Origin: Ichthyophis bannanicus
Lineage: Eukaryota; Chordata; Amphibia; Gymnophiona; Ichthyophiidae
Length of the DNA: 64,000 nt
Reading direction: 5' to 3'
Assembly (NCBI GenBank): GCA_033557465.1
Contig: CM066031.1
Location: 1,443,674,163-1,443,738,162 of the forward strand
In this document: positions 1 to 11,571 of the stretch, one piece after another
Layout of the letters: each line of letters begins with the position of its first letter
Numbering within the stretch: the first letter of the stretch is position 1
Notes under the pieces: generated by a model
Database searches by the model: none
Told to the model about the DNA's origin: nothing
Seen by the model: the letters and a program-made list of their open reading frames with translations, nothing else
Translations under genes and position numbers: made by a program

Positions 1-2033
1 GTAGGAAGTAGAGAGCGTGATGGAGTCTACTGGAGATTCAGTAGAGGATCCTCAAGGTGATCTCACAGCAGTGAGGGTGAAGGTCCAAATCTGGAATTGG
101 CAGGTGACCCAGGTGTCAACTGGGGTAGTATAAGAACGGCAGGTCTTCAGTGGAAAGCTTTATGGAAAAAAGCTGAAAACTCTTTTAGCTACAGAGTCAT
201 TAACATTGAGGAGTAAAAAGAGGAAGACTGACCGATTTGGACAAGTAGCCCAGTCCTGGAGGGAAGAAGGGGTATGGAAAAAAGCCCGTATTCCCAAGGA
301 GGACAGATGTGTGAAAGGCTGAAACCTCAGAACTACTGAAGATCTACACTGTCTTTCCTAGCTGGTGAGAGATAGGAAAGATATTGAAGCATGATGCTTC
401 AGGGATAGCGAGACCTAGAGTAAAGTGGAAGCTGTTAGTACCACAGTAGTGGTTGTGTGCATAACAGCCCCCACATACCGAGGGACAGTATGAAGATATG
501 CAAGCCCACTGTCTGGAACCTCTAAGAAGGTAAAAACCTTTATAGCATAGACAGTTAGGGAGATAGTATGTAATACATATCTATCTATAAGAAGCATCTC
601 GACAGATACATTTATAGAGGGATATATATATATATATATATAGGGGCATAACCTATGCACACACAGCTTACAGACATATGTATGTATAGAATATATATAG
701 AGATATATACATACATGAATATGCAAGTCTGAAGATACATGTCTGCAACTAAGCCCCATAAGAACATTTACATGAGAGATGTGGAGGAGAAAGATTCATC
801 TAATAACAAGAAGGTGGAACCTACTTGAAAAGATACATAGAAAATCTATTCCTCCGGGCTAAGAGGGTGCAGGAATGCTATCCAGTGAAATAACCAGGAT
901 GGTTGCGTGAAAAAACAGAGGATAATATCAGTCTGTAGAGAGCAAGTCGTGAGTTCTGTAGAACTCTGACATGGTAAATGGACAGAAACGTATAGAAGGA
1001 GATACCAGGAAGACCCACTGGAGGGACACAAGGGTATCATGCGTTACTAATAGAATATGTGCTGTCCATGAGGAGTAGGATAGCATGAGGCCAAGCTGTA
1101 AGGAAAAAAGAGCATATTCCTGCAGGAGTGGGAACTCCTTGGACATTCACGCAGAAAAAGCTTATATCCTGTATTATAACAGGAGACAAGAGGGTGTGGA
1201 GAACCCTCACAGTCATGGAAAATGACTGATAAGCCTTTTCTACTATATAGAATAGCCATCAGAGACAAAGTTCAATGCTCTCTAGCAAGGGCCCATAGTA
1301 GAAAGCTTCTCTGAAGGTTGCAGAGAGCATTATGCAGGAGAAGTAGGGTATAAAACTGACAGTAGGTCAGCTGTGTTGCCACATCCAAGTAAATGGAGAT
1401 GGCCAGAAAGAAGATAATGTGAGAAGCCTGAAGTGAGTAGGATTATCCAAGATAAATGAGGATTATCCTGGAATCACTTCTAAGGCTAGACAAAAGTAGT
1501 GGAAGACAGACTGGAAACTTGTGGGAAGTACCAGTAGTTCAGTCACTGGAAGTCCTGCATGAACAGTAGCTGAAAAAGACAGCAGAGAGAATCTTTCTGT
1601 GGAGAACAGAGAGAACAGACAAGGGAGAGGAATATTCCTGTCCCTGTCTGACAGCTGTCCAGAGAATTTATTCTAGGAAAAAAATTCTACACTGGAATGA
1701 AACGCTAGAGAAGCTGTCCAGTATGGTACCACTCATTCAGGGGAAACCCTGGATGAGAGGGTAGAGAAAACAAGTAATTGAAGGGTGACTTACCATATGG
1801 TGAGTCAGCTGAAGGAAAAAATGTTCATGGTGGGACAGGAACTATCATGGGATAGTTGTTAACTTCTCTTCTTGGTAGGAAGAAGAGGAGAAATCTGTAA
1901 CCCATGGACAAGAATATCCTGACAGCTTAGCATATCCTTAAGAAAGGAAAGCACATGTAGAGCTTTAAAGAAAAAAACAGTGAACAAACTTCTGTTAAGA
2001 AGAAGTTAACTGTAGGTTGCAACCTTCAGGAAC
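1..2033 (-). pseudogene. decayed DIRS pol (RT/RNase H) of copy A1
   Basis: There is no long open frame, but minus-strand pieces align with A2 pol. About 928-1146 encodes a stretch resembling the conserved segment after RNase H, ending in a DLLS motif like that of A2. Bases 1275-1340 match the A2 segment at 7829-7890 at nucleotide level (AGGGCCCATAGT in both, with the following region also alignable). The distance from that match to gag is about 760 bases against about 1400 in A2, so RT sequence has been deleted. A (TA)n run at 621-642 and short open frames around it are low-complexity noise. The alignment is approximate in 1-840. Confidence 0.5.
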
Positions 2034-4176
2034 CTAAGGTTGCTGGGTACGCTGAGACTGGCTAGAGTTTGGATTCTTCAGACCAGGACGAAGTGTCCCC
2101 TGCTTGGGTACATCTGGATGATGGGCAGGAGAAGAGTGAAACCTTCTTTTCTTAGGGAAAGAAGGTTTGGTAGGATATTTCCTACCTCCTGGGGAAGAAG
2201 AAGGCTTAGGATGGTCCCTAGAACCAGGGAAGTCAGTGGAGCAATGAGCAACCTGACGTAAAGCCTCCTTATTGAAGAGATTTTCTCCAGTACAAGGAGA
2301 ATTACCCAGTGTGTGTTGTGCCCATCTGCTCAAGTCTGAAGCTTGGAGCCAGGCTCTATGACGTACTCCTATGGCAATAGCAGAGGATCTGCTAACAGAC
2401 TCAAAAGAGTCTAGAGAAGCACGAGAAAGAAACCAAGAGATATTTTGGCTATGACTAAGAAGCAAGGAACAGTCTGCAGCCTTAGGTTCTGATAGAAAAG
2501 GAGTCAAAAGAGATAATTTCTTTGTGACCTCCTGGAGAGATAGACTCATATAAAAAATATAAGAGATAATCCTTGATGCCAGCATAGATGTTTGGAAGGT
2601 TTGACGTCCAAAGGCATCTAGAGCTTTAGATGCACGACCTGGCGGATAAGAAGAATGCTTCTTCTTGCTTTTTACTTTCCTCATTGCTGATTCCACTACA
2701 ATGGAATGATGGGGAAGTTGAGTTTTTTGAAACCCTGGAGAGGGGGACACCTGATACAGAACATCAGTTGCTGTAGAAGGTGAGGGAACCCTTAAAGGTG
2801 ATTCCCACATTCTCAGAAGAAGATCCTGCAAAGAATGATGTAAAGGAAGCATTATATTTTCCTTTTCTGCAGGAGAGCCTCGAGTAGGATCACAGCCAGG
2901 GATAGGAATAGCAAGAAATGTTGCCATGTCAAGGAGAAATTTCTGAAAAGAGGGATCTCCAATGGGAACTATCCCTGGGTAGGCTAAGGTTGAAGGAGCA
3001 GCCTGAGCACCAGAGGATGTAGTGGTCTGGTGGAGAAAAAGAACCCCACTAGATGGATAGTGGTACTGGCAGTCACGATTTGGGGCAGTCAGTACTGCAT
3101 CGTCCATGCCAGGTATCGATTCCAAACTAGGCATAGAAAGGATCGATGGTGCCGATGGAACTGCAGGAACCGACATCGATACCGATACCGGTAGGTGAGT
3201 CGGAACCGGAGACGGTAACGCCATCGAAGGGGTCATCGGAGGCTGCTCAAGCGGTACTGAGGGATCCAGAATCGCTTGGTGAATATCCTCGGTACTGCGT
3301 ATCCGGAAACGATAAGGGTCGGTTCCGAGACGCGTCGGTACCCAGTCATCTAGACTAGATATCGATTCCAGACTTGGCATCGAAGGGAGCGAGTCCATCG
3401 ATGCATGTCTAGAGGGTACCGACGTCGGTGGTGGTATCGGCGATGCTGCCGATACAGGAAAGTCAATTTGGGTCGTATCGATCGGTCCCGAAGGCACCGA
3501 GGACGCCAGATGACGATCCCTGGTGAAGAGTGGATCACTCAACACCGGTGCCGATGCCGGGGTATCAGTACCGCTCGAAGCGGATGCCACCACCGAGCAT
3601 GGCTCAGATACAGGAAAGTCGATCTGGAACGTATTGATCGGTCCCGAAGGTACCGAGGACGCCAGATGATGATCCCTGGTGAAGAGTGGAGCACTCAACA
3701 CCGGTGCCGATGCCGATGCCGGGGTATCGGTACCGCTCGAAGCGGATTCCACCACCAAGCATGGCTCAGGTATGTTCTGTGAGGGGTGAGCCCCAGGAAC
3801 AACCTGAAACCCCTGAAATGCTTTGGAGCCCGGAGACTCCCGCCGGGGTTTTAATGCCAATGGGATCTTGAGGGCAAGGCCGGAGCCGTCATCATGCTTG
3901 GCATGAGACCTACCACTCAAGGATTGGCTAGTCTTAACAGACTGTTTGTGGGTTACCTGATCCTAAAGAGAAGAAAAGGCCGGTGCCCTCACTCCGGGAG
4001 GGAAAACGGTATCGAGGGAAACTCGAAAAAGGGAAGTTCTTCTCACAGTTTTGCAGCCTGATTGTTCAGGGGAAAAAGGGTCAGGATCCAAACAGGTTAG
4101 ACAACCAGGCATTGGAGTCTAAAAAGAAAACTGTGTTTCCACAGTGAAGGCACTTCTTAGGAGAAGAAGGCTCCAT
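2034..4176 (-). pseudogene. DIRS gag-like protein, copy A1 (frameshifted)
   Basis: Gag is the putative nucleocapsid/structural protein of DIRS elements. The start is set at 4176 because the first residues (MEPSSPKKC) align with the MEKPASGFKKC start of the other copies. The first short frame keeps a CxxC zinc-finger half and stops at 4081. After a gap and frameshift, a 628-residue frame runs from 3920 to 2034. It carries the low-complexity Pro/Ser/Val middle region and then the conserved gag core (PHHSIVVESAM, LDAFGRQTFQ, AWLQASDL, PCTGENLF) at about residues 400-560, ending in a basic Lys/Arg/Pro tail. It holds an in-frame 156-bp tandem duplication (3454-3609 and 3610-about 3771), 52 residues per unit, not seen in the other copies. 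Confidence 0.75.
3454..3771 (-). repeat. 156-bp in-frame tandem duplication inside A1 gag
   Basis: Two consecutive units begin ACAGGAAAGTC at 3454 and 3610. They match closely throughout; the second has 6 extra bases (a duplicated GCCGAT). The unit is 52 codons, so the frame is preserved and the protein repeats a segment around the SVPSGPI and SSGTDTPAS motifs. Confidence 0.85.
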
Positions 4177-4329
4177 GATGGAGAGGCCTTGTAGGCCCAA
4201 AAAATTTAAGACAGAAACAGAGGGAAAAATCTCTCTGAGTTTAAGAAAAAGAAAAGAAAAACCCAGCCGCGACCACAAGGAAACAAGAAATAAAGAATTT
4301 AAAGAAAAAAGTTTCTGCGGTGACAGGAG

Positions 4330-4519
4330 GACGTCCTGCCGGCTCCGCGGAAAAACGAAAACTGAGGAGAGGCAGTGGAAAAGGCGGGAAGGCAGTGCGC
4401 AGGCGCGGGGGATGCTCCCAAAAGCTTTCTGATTGGATGCTGGGGAGCATTCCCGTGCAGGCTCCGTCGGTACCGACGTACCCATATGTGAAGACTCATT
4501 CCTGCTTGTTCCTGGAGAT
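4330..4519 (-). repeat. 5' terminal repeat of DIRS copy A1
   Basis: Matches the right-hand termini of A2 (11572-11740) and A3 (42170-42366), including the stem GGGAGCATTCCC, the GTCGGTACCGAC palindrome, CATATGTGAAGAC and the terminal GGAGAT. It sits immediately before gag as expected for the DIRS 5' end on the minus strand. Sequence after 4519 is unrelated to the family. Confidence 0.8.
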
Positions 4520-4869
4520 AATATGATACAGTACCAACTAATGGTCCACAAAATGAATATGTTTATAGTGCTTTAGTAGTGAGTTAGGTCCTACTATAGT
4601 TGTAGACACGCTCCATTTTAAACATGCTGAAAACCTTGAGGCAAAGGTTTTATCCAGAGAAGGGGGGGGTCTCAAGTGAAGATATATTAATATGCCTTAG
4701 AATAAACATATTTTAAAAGCAAAGAGGAGGCAACAGATGAATTTCTCAGTCACATAATAATTAGTAATAACTCATAAACCTGTATAGCAATGCTGTTTCC
4801 TGTAACAGATGTTTTTTGTAGAGAGGAGGATTGATAAGGCAAACAGTTATTTTCCCCTCCCTGAGAGTT
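4520..4869. other. unassigned interval
   Basis: AT-rich sequence between the A1 terminus and the next repeat. I see no gene. Bases 4828-4840 (GATTGATAAGGCA) form an inverted match with 5023-5035, so part of this may belong to the terminus of the decayed element that follows. Confidence 0.3.
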
Positions 4870-5130
4870 GCCTACATTCTTGAGCTTTGGAACTAACGGA
4901 AAAGCTGAGGAGACTGCTGCACACAGGAAAGGCCACGCGTGCTCAGAGCTTTACACTAAGCTCTGAGATCTGGGAAAGCAGTTCCGTGTTGGCGTCAATG
5001 AATGATGTCACTCACTTGTGTGCCTTATCAATCCTGTTGTCTATGGAAAACACCCATTACAATAAGCAACATTGCTTTTTCCTTTGACAAGCAAGATTGA
5101 GTCAGGCACACAAGTGGGTGACTCTCAAGC
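4870..5130 (-). repeat. terminal-repeat region of old DIRS lineage C
   Basis: Aligns in direct orientation with 24850-25040 (shared GAGGAGRCTGCTGCA and GATGATGTCACTCA). Bases 5010-5026 and 5106-5122 are an inverted pair around CACTCACTTGTGTGCC. The inverted pair followed by recombinase sequence parallels the terminus/ICR layout of copies A2-A4. The direct rather than inverted relation to the other end is unexplained. Confidence 0.5.
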
Positions 5131-5149
5131 TTAGGGCTGGCCATGTCTT

Positions 5150-5791
5150 TTACATTATTCCATTCTCAGGATGAGCCTGCAGTGATGGAATGCAAGAGTT
5201 GCTAGTTGAGATGAACTGACTGGCCAACAAAGCTTCACTAAAGGCACTGCTCTTTACTGCAGGTTGTCTAGGCAGTAAATATGAAGTAAATGTACGAAGT
5301 GAAGGCCATGTCATTGCTTTGCAAGCAGTATCTAATGAGGTAGACTGTAGGAGAGCCATAGTTGTTGCAGTGATTCTGATTGTATGAAACTCTATTTTAG
5401 AGAGGAGAGGAGCACTCACTTTATGGAAATAGAAATGGCCAACTAATTTGCTAGAATTCTTTTTGTGACAGGTATGCCAGTTTAGTTTAGTTTATTAAAA
5501 TTTCTGCTGGGAGCAAAGGAAACAAAAGCTGCATAGATATTCCAAGCTATCCAGTTTTTTAAAGACAGTATGTGAGAGCTCATTTAAAATCCAGAATGCG
5601 GGGATCCCATTCATGTGGATTCTTACGAGATTTTGGACTAAAAGCAAGAAACATTATTTATTGATGTGGACAAGTGTCACCTTGTTAGATAAAAATCTAG
5701 GATGAAACCAAAGAACTAATTTGTCATGATGAAATTGCATGCATACTAGAGCCCGGAGCTTACTTACTCTTCTGGCATAGATAACTGCTAA
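5150..5791 (-). pseudogene. decayed tyrosine recombinase (3' part), old DIRS lineage C
   Basis: The minus-strand frame 5419-5150 encodes a segment aligning with the recombinase C-terminus of A4: the HTIRITATTMALLQSTSLD stretch corresponds to the H-x-x-R box of A4 (HNVRAMATSMAHLHS), followed by the WPSLRTFTSYL block holding the position of the catalytic Tyr. To the right, identity continues only at nucleotide level (for example GTCATGATGAAATTG at 5725) until it is cut at 5791 by DIRS copy A2. It resumes at 11741. Stops and frameshifts are frequent, so this is an old copy. Confidence 0.65.
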
Positions 5792-6167
5792 AGCATAGTT
5801 ACTCACTTGTAACAGGTGATCTCCGGGAACAGCAGGAATTTAGTCTTCACATATGGGTATCGTCGGTACTGACGGAGCCTGCGCGGGAACGCTCCCCAGC
5901 ATCCAATTAGAAAGCTTTTGGGAGCATCCCACAGCGCCTGCGTGCTGCCTTCCCGCCTTTCCCAACTGCCTCTCTCCAGTTGAGTTTTAAAGCTGAGACA
6001 AAGAGAGAGAGAGAGGGAAAGAAAAGAAAAGAAAGAGAGATACAACTCCTAGGGGAGGTGGGTGGGTTGTGAAGACTAAATTCTTGCTGTTCCCGGAGAT
6101 CACCTGTTACAGGTGAGTAACTATGCTATCTCCAGGAACAAACAGGAATGTAGTCTTCACATATGGG
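5792..6167 (-). repeat. 3' terminus and internal complementary region of DIRS A2
   Basis: Bases 5792-5850 are an almost perfect inverted repeat (57/59) of 6069-6127. Directly adjoining, 6128-6167 is the reverse complement (39/40) of the opposite element end 11701-11740. This two-part block is the DIRS internal complementary region, thought to template closure of the circular intermediate. The outer 26 bases (5792-5817) extend beyond the inverted repeat shared with the right end and contain a near-palindrome, CACYTGTAACAGGTG. Confidence 0.9.
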
Positions 6168-6284
6168 GACTCCCTAGCTACAGATGCCAGGGAGAGATCA
6201 TAGAAGTTGTGTGCCCCTGTGAAAGGGCTCCACTTCCCTCCATGGATCTCTGGCATCCTATCGGGAATGGTGGATAGGAGTTGA

Positions 6285-7397
6285 TTAAGTATGGAACAGG
6301 TGTCGTAGATCAGCCTGACCAAACAAGGCATCCCGGCGGGAGTCCTTGTCTAAGCAGTAATGGGCTGTGAAGGTATGAACTGAGGCCCAAGTATCTGCTC
6401 AACAGATGTCGTCAATAGACACAGAGTGTAGATGAGCCATTGAGGTTGCCATGGCTCTCACATTGTGAGCTGTGATATGGCCTTCCAGAGAAAGGTTTTT
6501 ATTCTGATAGGTAAAAGAGATACACTGTGCAATCCAATTGGACAACGTTCTCTTAGAGACTGGAAGTCCCAAATGAGAAGGATCAAAAGCAACAAAGAGT
6601 TGAGAGGACTTTCTATGTTGCTGTGTCCTTTGTAAGTAAAAAGCAAGCGCTCTTTTACAGTCCAAAGTAGGAAGATTCCTTTCTGCATTTGAAGCATGAG
6701 GCCTTGGAAAAAATACAGGCAGGTAAACTGCTTGGTTTAAATGAAAAGGTGAGATCACCTTTGGCATAAAGTGTGGATGAGTCCTAAGGACTACCTTATC
6801 ATGATGGAATCTCGTATAAGGAGGAACAGCCACTAATGCTTGCAACTCACTAATGCGACGTGCTGATGTGATTGCAATGAGAAAGACCACCTTCCAGGAA
6901 AGGAATTTCAAGGAGGTAGTAGCTAGAGGTTCAAAAGGTGGCTTCATGAGCTGTCCAAGAACCAGATTTAGGTCCCATGCTACTGGTGGTGGCCTAATGG
7001 GAGGCTTAGTTAGAAGGAGGCCCCTCATAAATCTCGCTATGAGAAGAAGAGAGGAAATAGGTTGTCCATTTAAAGGCTTGAAAGAAGCTGAAATAGCACT
7101 TAAATGGACTCGTACTGAGTTAGTCTTAAGCCCTCCATTAGATAAATGAAGGAGATACTCCAATAATGATTCCAGAGGTATCGCCAGGGGGTCAAGACCC
7201 TTCTGCGAACACTATATGGAAAACCTTTTCCACTTGAAAGCATAAGAGTGTCTTGTGGAAGGCTTTCTAGAAGCATAAAGGATGCCCTTTACTTGTTGAG
7301 ACAGGTTAAGACCATGAAGGTCTAAGCCCTCAGCAACCAGGCACTGAGATGGAGGGAGTGGGGATCGGGATGCCACAAGATCCCGTCCTCCTGAGAC
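6285..7397 (-). pseudogene. tyrosine recombinase, DIRS copy A2 (two nonsense codons)
   Basis: This enzyme would integrate the circular DNA intermediate of DIRS. The reading frame overlaps the end of RNase H in another frame and begins near 7397 (start codon unclear). The core-binding part carries RHSYAFKWKRFS. The catalytic part shows the first Arg in SARRISELQAL and the H-x-x-R box in HNVRAMATS. A TGG to TAG change near 7210 interrupts the N-terminal part. A CGA to TGA change at about 6400 stops translation just before the HTFTAHY block with the putative nucleophilic Tyr. Frame and length otherwise match A4, which is open to 53859. Confidence 0.85.
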
Positions 7398-9247
7398 AGG
7401 AGATCTGGAGCAGATCCTAACTCCAGAGAAGGAGCTTGAGAGAGATGTAGGAGCAGAGGGTACCACACCTGCTGTGGCCAATGTGGAGCTATGAGAATCA
7501 TATGGTCTCTGTCTCTCTGAAGCTTGAATAGGGTTTTGTGAATTAGGGGAATGGGTGGAAAGGCATATAGGAAGTCCTGACCCCAATGGAGGAGGAAAGC
7601 ATCCCTGGCCTGAGAATCCTGAGCTGGAATTCTGGAACAGAATCCGGGAGGTTTGGCATTCAATGGACTTGCAAAGAGGTCTATGCCTGGAGTTCCCCAA
7701 ATTTGAAAAATTTTTGCAACCTGGTCTGCATGAAGAGACCACTCGTGTGGAAGCAGAATTCGACTGAGTCTGTCTGCCCAAGAGTTTTGAATGCCTGGCA
7801 GATACACCGGAAGAAGATGAATCTGATGCTCTCTGGCGAGGGCCCATAGTCGCAAAGCTTCGTTGCAAAGTGACAGAGAGCCTGTTCCTCCCTGCTTGTT
7901 CAGATAGAACATAGCTACTTGATTGTCCGTCTGAATTAGGACTGTCTTGTAGCTCAGCTGGGTGTGGAATGCTCGAAGAGCAAGGAAGATTGCTCTGAGC
8001 TCCAAGAGACTGATGTGTAGATGGGTCTCCTGTGGCGTCCAGGTGCCTTGGGTAGAGAGATTTTGCAGGTGAGCTCCCCAACCCACCTGTGTGGTGTCTG
8101 TTGTTAGAGTGACCTGAGGTGGGGGCTGTTGGAAAGGAGACCCCACCAACAGGTTTTGGTCTGACTGCCACCATTGTAGGGCCAAAATAAGGCAACTTGA
8201 GTTTGCTATTTTGTCTGATAGGCAGCCTGATGCTTGAGTCCACTGAGTGGATAGAGTCCATTGGGCTGCTCTCATATGGAGGCGAGCATAGGGAACACAT
8301 GCACGGTAGATGCCATGTGGCCTAGTAGTTGTAACATTTCCCGAGCAGTGAGATGAGTTTTTAACACTGCTTGGGAAGCTAAATGCACAATGTGAAAGCA
8401 GCGGGCCTGTGGGAGATAGGCCCTTGCTTTCCTGGTATCCAGCATGGCTCCTATAAACTCTAGAGATTGAGTGGGAGTTAGGTTGGATTTTGGGATGTTT
8501 ATGACCAGGCCCAAATATTGAAGGATACGCATTGTGCAAGATAGGGAAATTCTGGCCTCTGACTCTGATGGAGCTCGAAAGAGCCAGTTGTCTAAGTAGG
8601 GGAAGACGAATATTCCTAGAGTGCAAAGAAATGCTGCCACTACAGCCATGCATTTCGTAAACACCCTTGGTGCTGAGGCCAGGCCAAAAGGAAGAACTCT
8701 GTACTGGTAGTGCTTCCCTTGAAATAGAAACCGAAGGAATCTTCGGTGAGTTGGATGGATGAGAACATGCGTGTACGCATCCTTGAGATCTGGAGAACAA
8801 AGCCAATCCTGACTCTGAAGGTATGGCAGAAGAGTTCCTAGAGAAATCATCTTGAACTTCTCCTTGAACAGGAATTTGTTCAATTCTCTGAGGTCTAAAA
8901 TGGGTCTGTGTCCCCCTGTTTTCTTTGGAATAAGGAAATAGGGGGAGTAAAACCTCGTACCCTGTTGGGAAATGGGTACGTCTTCTATTGCCCCCTGGGC
9001 AAGAAGTAAATTGACCTCTTGACCCAAAGGATTTTGGAGTGAAGTTTGAGAATTGAACCGTCTTACAACTGTAGGAGGGGGCATGTTGAGGAAATGAAGC
9101 CTGTATCCCTCCTTTACAATGGAGAGAGTCCATTCTTCTGCTGTTATTTGCTCCCATTTGGGGGTAAAATGACACAACCTTCCTGGAATGGTGGAGGGCT
9201 CTGGCCCGTTGAGGGCCAGGAAGGCCAAGTTCTCTAGATGGAGTCAA
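7322..9247 (-). pseudogene. reverse transcriptase and RNase H, DIRS copy A2 (frameshifted)
   Basis: The RT domain is read in the frame 9228-8272: an N-terminal SPYFLIPKKTGG block, LDLRELN, the SPDLKDAYTHVLIHP palm segment, LPFGLASAPRVFTKCM, then FPYLDN where the family catalytic motif is YLDD. RNase H follows in another frame to 7322: TTDTTQVGWGAH, LELRAI, QTDNQVAMFYLNKQGGTGS and ADRLSR carry the expected acidic residues. The frame change falls near 8290. Beyond RNase H lies a conserved stretch ending in LLSQEDG. The RT start overlaps the gag stop. The Asp to Asn change in the catalytic motif would by itself inactivate the RT. Confidence 0.9.
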
Positions 9248-11336
9248 AGCCCCCGTGGAGGCTGAGTCTGCTGGGCCGGTTGAGGCTTAGCAGAATTAGT
9301 TTTTCTTTGTTTTGGTGGCTGCTGTCCCTTTCGGGCAGACTGACCTGCAGGATGCCCCTGCTGGGTATAGGAGGGGTAAAACCTCTTCTTTTTAGAGAAG
9401 AATGGTTTCTTATAGGATTTTCTCCTTGCAGGATTAGCTGTAGCCTTGGGTAGTCTATCCAAAGTGGTGTTATCAGCATCCAGCTCATTAGCTTTCTCTT
9501 GCCAATTTTTGCCAAAGAGATTTTCGCCTGTACAAGGGATATTCCCCAATTTGTCCTGTACCCAGAGTTCTAAGTCAGATGCCTGGAGCCAGGCAATCGT
9601 ATGAGCACCTATGGCAATGGCAGAGGTTCTGCTTATGCACTCAAAGCAGTCAAAAGCTGCATGATTAACAAACTTGGAAACATCTTGGGCATGTTTGACA
9701 AGTGTAAGATAATCTTGCCTCTTATCAACAGGAAGGAGAGGGCTCATAAGCTCTAGATCTCCTGTAACCTCCTTAAAGAACATTCCCATATATAAAATGT
9801 AGGAACTAATCCTGGCAGAAAGCATAGAGGCCTGGAAGGTTCGACGCCCAAAGGCATCAAGAGTCCTACATTCACGTCCTGGGGGATTAGATGTATGTCT
9901 TTTTGCACTCTTGATCCTTCTCATAGCTGATTCTACTACCATGGAGTGGTGTGGTAACTGGGTTTTTTGAAATCCAGGAGGTACTCGATACATGGTATCA
10001 AGCCTATGAGAATGAGGAGAGGTAGTAAGAGGTGTTTCCCACATTCTTTTTTTTTTTTATTTTTATTTTCTATTTATGCATTTTTACAATATTAAACATC
10101 AATCAATAATGTTTACAGAAAAGATATTTTCTTGTGAACAATTCAAAGGAAAATATACATTCTATAGAATATAGAAAACAAGAAGACATCATTAGTCCCC
10201 AAGGGAGGGAGAGCGGTTACAAAATCATCTGAAGGCAGGAAAGGAACCCACAGCGCAAGAAAAGAAAATATCAAAATTATCAGATGGTGGCCAGAGATTA
10301 GGATCATATTATAATAACAGATAGTAAGCAAGATCTCATGAATAGGCAAAGTAGCTGCCTCTTTGGGAGCTTTAGGATATTGTAAAATCTCCAATTCCTT
10401 TGCTCTGGGCTCTGCTTCAGGAGCCACTGTGATAGAAAGACCTCTAGCCACCTCCTGGATGAAATCCTGAAAGGATATATCCTCTGGAGGAGACATCCTA
10501 CGTTTAGGAGAAGAAGGCTCCTCAGAGAGAAGTACTCCGGTACCGACAGAGCTGTCAGAATCCTCAGACTCATCGGAGGATTCAAAATATCTCCTGTCTG
10601 GGTGCTCTTGTAAAGCATGATACCAGTACCGATCGAAGTCAGTACTGGAGGGGTCCGGTACCGGCCTGTCGATACCGGAGGAAACAGCATGACTCGGTGT
10701 CGGTAACACAGATGCCGATGTCGATGCTGTTGGTACCGGTATCGGTATCGGTTGAACCATCTGAAGCTGTCCCGAAGGCACCGAAGTCACAAGGAGAGCC
10801 GCCAGACTGCGTTCAATAGCTAAGAACCTCTGGTCTATTGACGCTGCCAATGCCTGGATATCGGTACCGGACAAAGCGGCCGGTACCCCAGAGGATGGCA
10901 CCAGTAGTTCTGCCGAGGTTGAGGCCTCGAGAACATCCTGGAGCCCCGATAGTGCTTTGGAAGCCGAAGCCTCCCGCCAGGGCAATTTTGCCGGTACAAG
11001 TCCCTCAAGGGCAACGCCAGAGGCATCTCGATGCTTGGAAAAAGAGATCCCCTTTGAGGACCGGCCAGATTTATGTTTGGTTACCTGGGACCCATGGGAG
11101 GAAGACGAAGCCCTGGAAGACGTCGATGCCATGGATGCTGCATCGGAGGGAAAAAGGGTGCTAAGCTTAGCAGCTCGGTTTTGCCGATCCCTCTTCGACA
11201 TCATCCCACAGGCAACACACTCCGAGATGGAGTGGTCAGGACCTAAATATTTAAGGCACCACTCGTGGGTGTCGGTGACGGAGATGGTACCGCCACACTT
11301 GGAACACTTTTTAAAACCCGAGGCGGGTTTTTCCAT
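9244..11336 (-). pseudogene. DIRS gag-like protein, copy A2 (split by an insertion)
   Basis: The start is placed at 11336 (MEKPASGFKKC), conserved with A3, although the frame is open further upstream. Residues 10-50 carry Cys/His pairs of a putative zinc-binding module (CSKC, then WCLKYLGPDH, then CVAC). A Ser- and Pro-rich central region follows. The core is interrupted after IHEIL at about 10332 by foreign DNA and resumes at 10044 with WETPLTTSPHS. The C-terminal part (10044-9244) has VVESAMRRIKSAKRH, LDAFGRRTFQASM, AWLQASDLELW, PCTGENLFGK and a basic, Gln/Pro-rich tail. No catalytic function is expected; a nucleocapsid role is inferred from position. Confidence 0.85.
10045..10331 (-). mobile_element. 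about 287-bp insertion in gag of DIRS A2
   Basis: Copies A3 and A4 have continuous gag here, so this stretch is foreign. It begins on the plus strand with a T-run (10048-10060), consistent with the poly(A) tail of a minus-strand retroposon. No tRNA-like head or RT motif is visible. A short truncated LINE 3' end or a SINE fits; I cannot define a target-site duplication and the right boundary is approximate. Confidence 0.6.
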
Positions 11337-11571
11337 TCTGAAGGAAAAATTGGGCCTAGTGCCCAAAATGGCGCATGGCGCCCAACAGAAAAAAGTCTGG
11401 AAAGTCCAGAAAAAAGATTACAATTTTTTTTTTTTTTTAAAGAAAGAAAGAAAGAAGGAACCGACAGTACCGGTATAGCGTCAGGAAGGCAGACGCTACC
11501 ACAAAAAAGAATGAAAAAGATGGGATAATTTCTGCGGTGACAGGAAAATGACCTGCTGGCTCCGCGGAAAA

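Larger units (their letters stand above)
1..4519 (-). mobile_element. DIRS retrotransposon copy A1 (5' part, continues off the left edge)
   Basis: The 5' terminal repeat ends at 4519 with the same outer sequence as copies A2 and A3 (CATATGTGAAGAC followed by a GGAGAT end). Leftwards on the minus strand come a gag reading frame (to 2034) and then decayed RNase H/RT sequence to the window edge. The recombinase gene and 3' terminus lie outside. The pol part is much more diverged than gag and shorter than in A2, so it carries deletions. Family assignment rests on shared termini and on gag protein similarity to A2, A3 and A4. Confidence 0.85.

Noticed and set aside
415..759. 114-residue open frame on the minus strand
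   Set aside because: It is largely the translation of a (TA)n and ATATAC-rich stretch; no domain, and it lies in decayed DIRS pol sequence.
3405..3782. Arg-rich 125-residue plus-strand frame
   Set aside because: Antisense of the GGTACC-rich gag region; the Arg/Tyr repeats are the complement of the gag codons.
7322..8300. Ser-rich 362-residue frame in the A2 RNase H region as a separate gene
   Set aside because: Only its last part (recombinase N-terminus) is real; the Ser-rich remainder is the shifted translation of RNase H.
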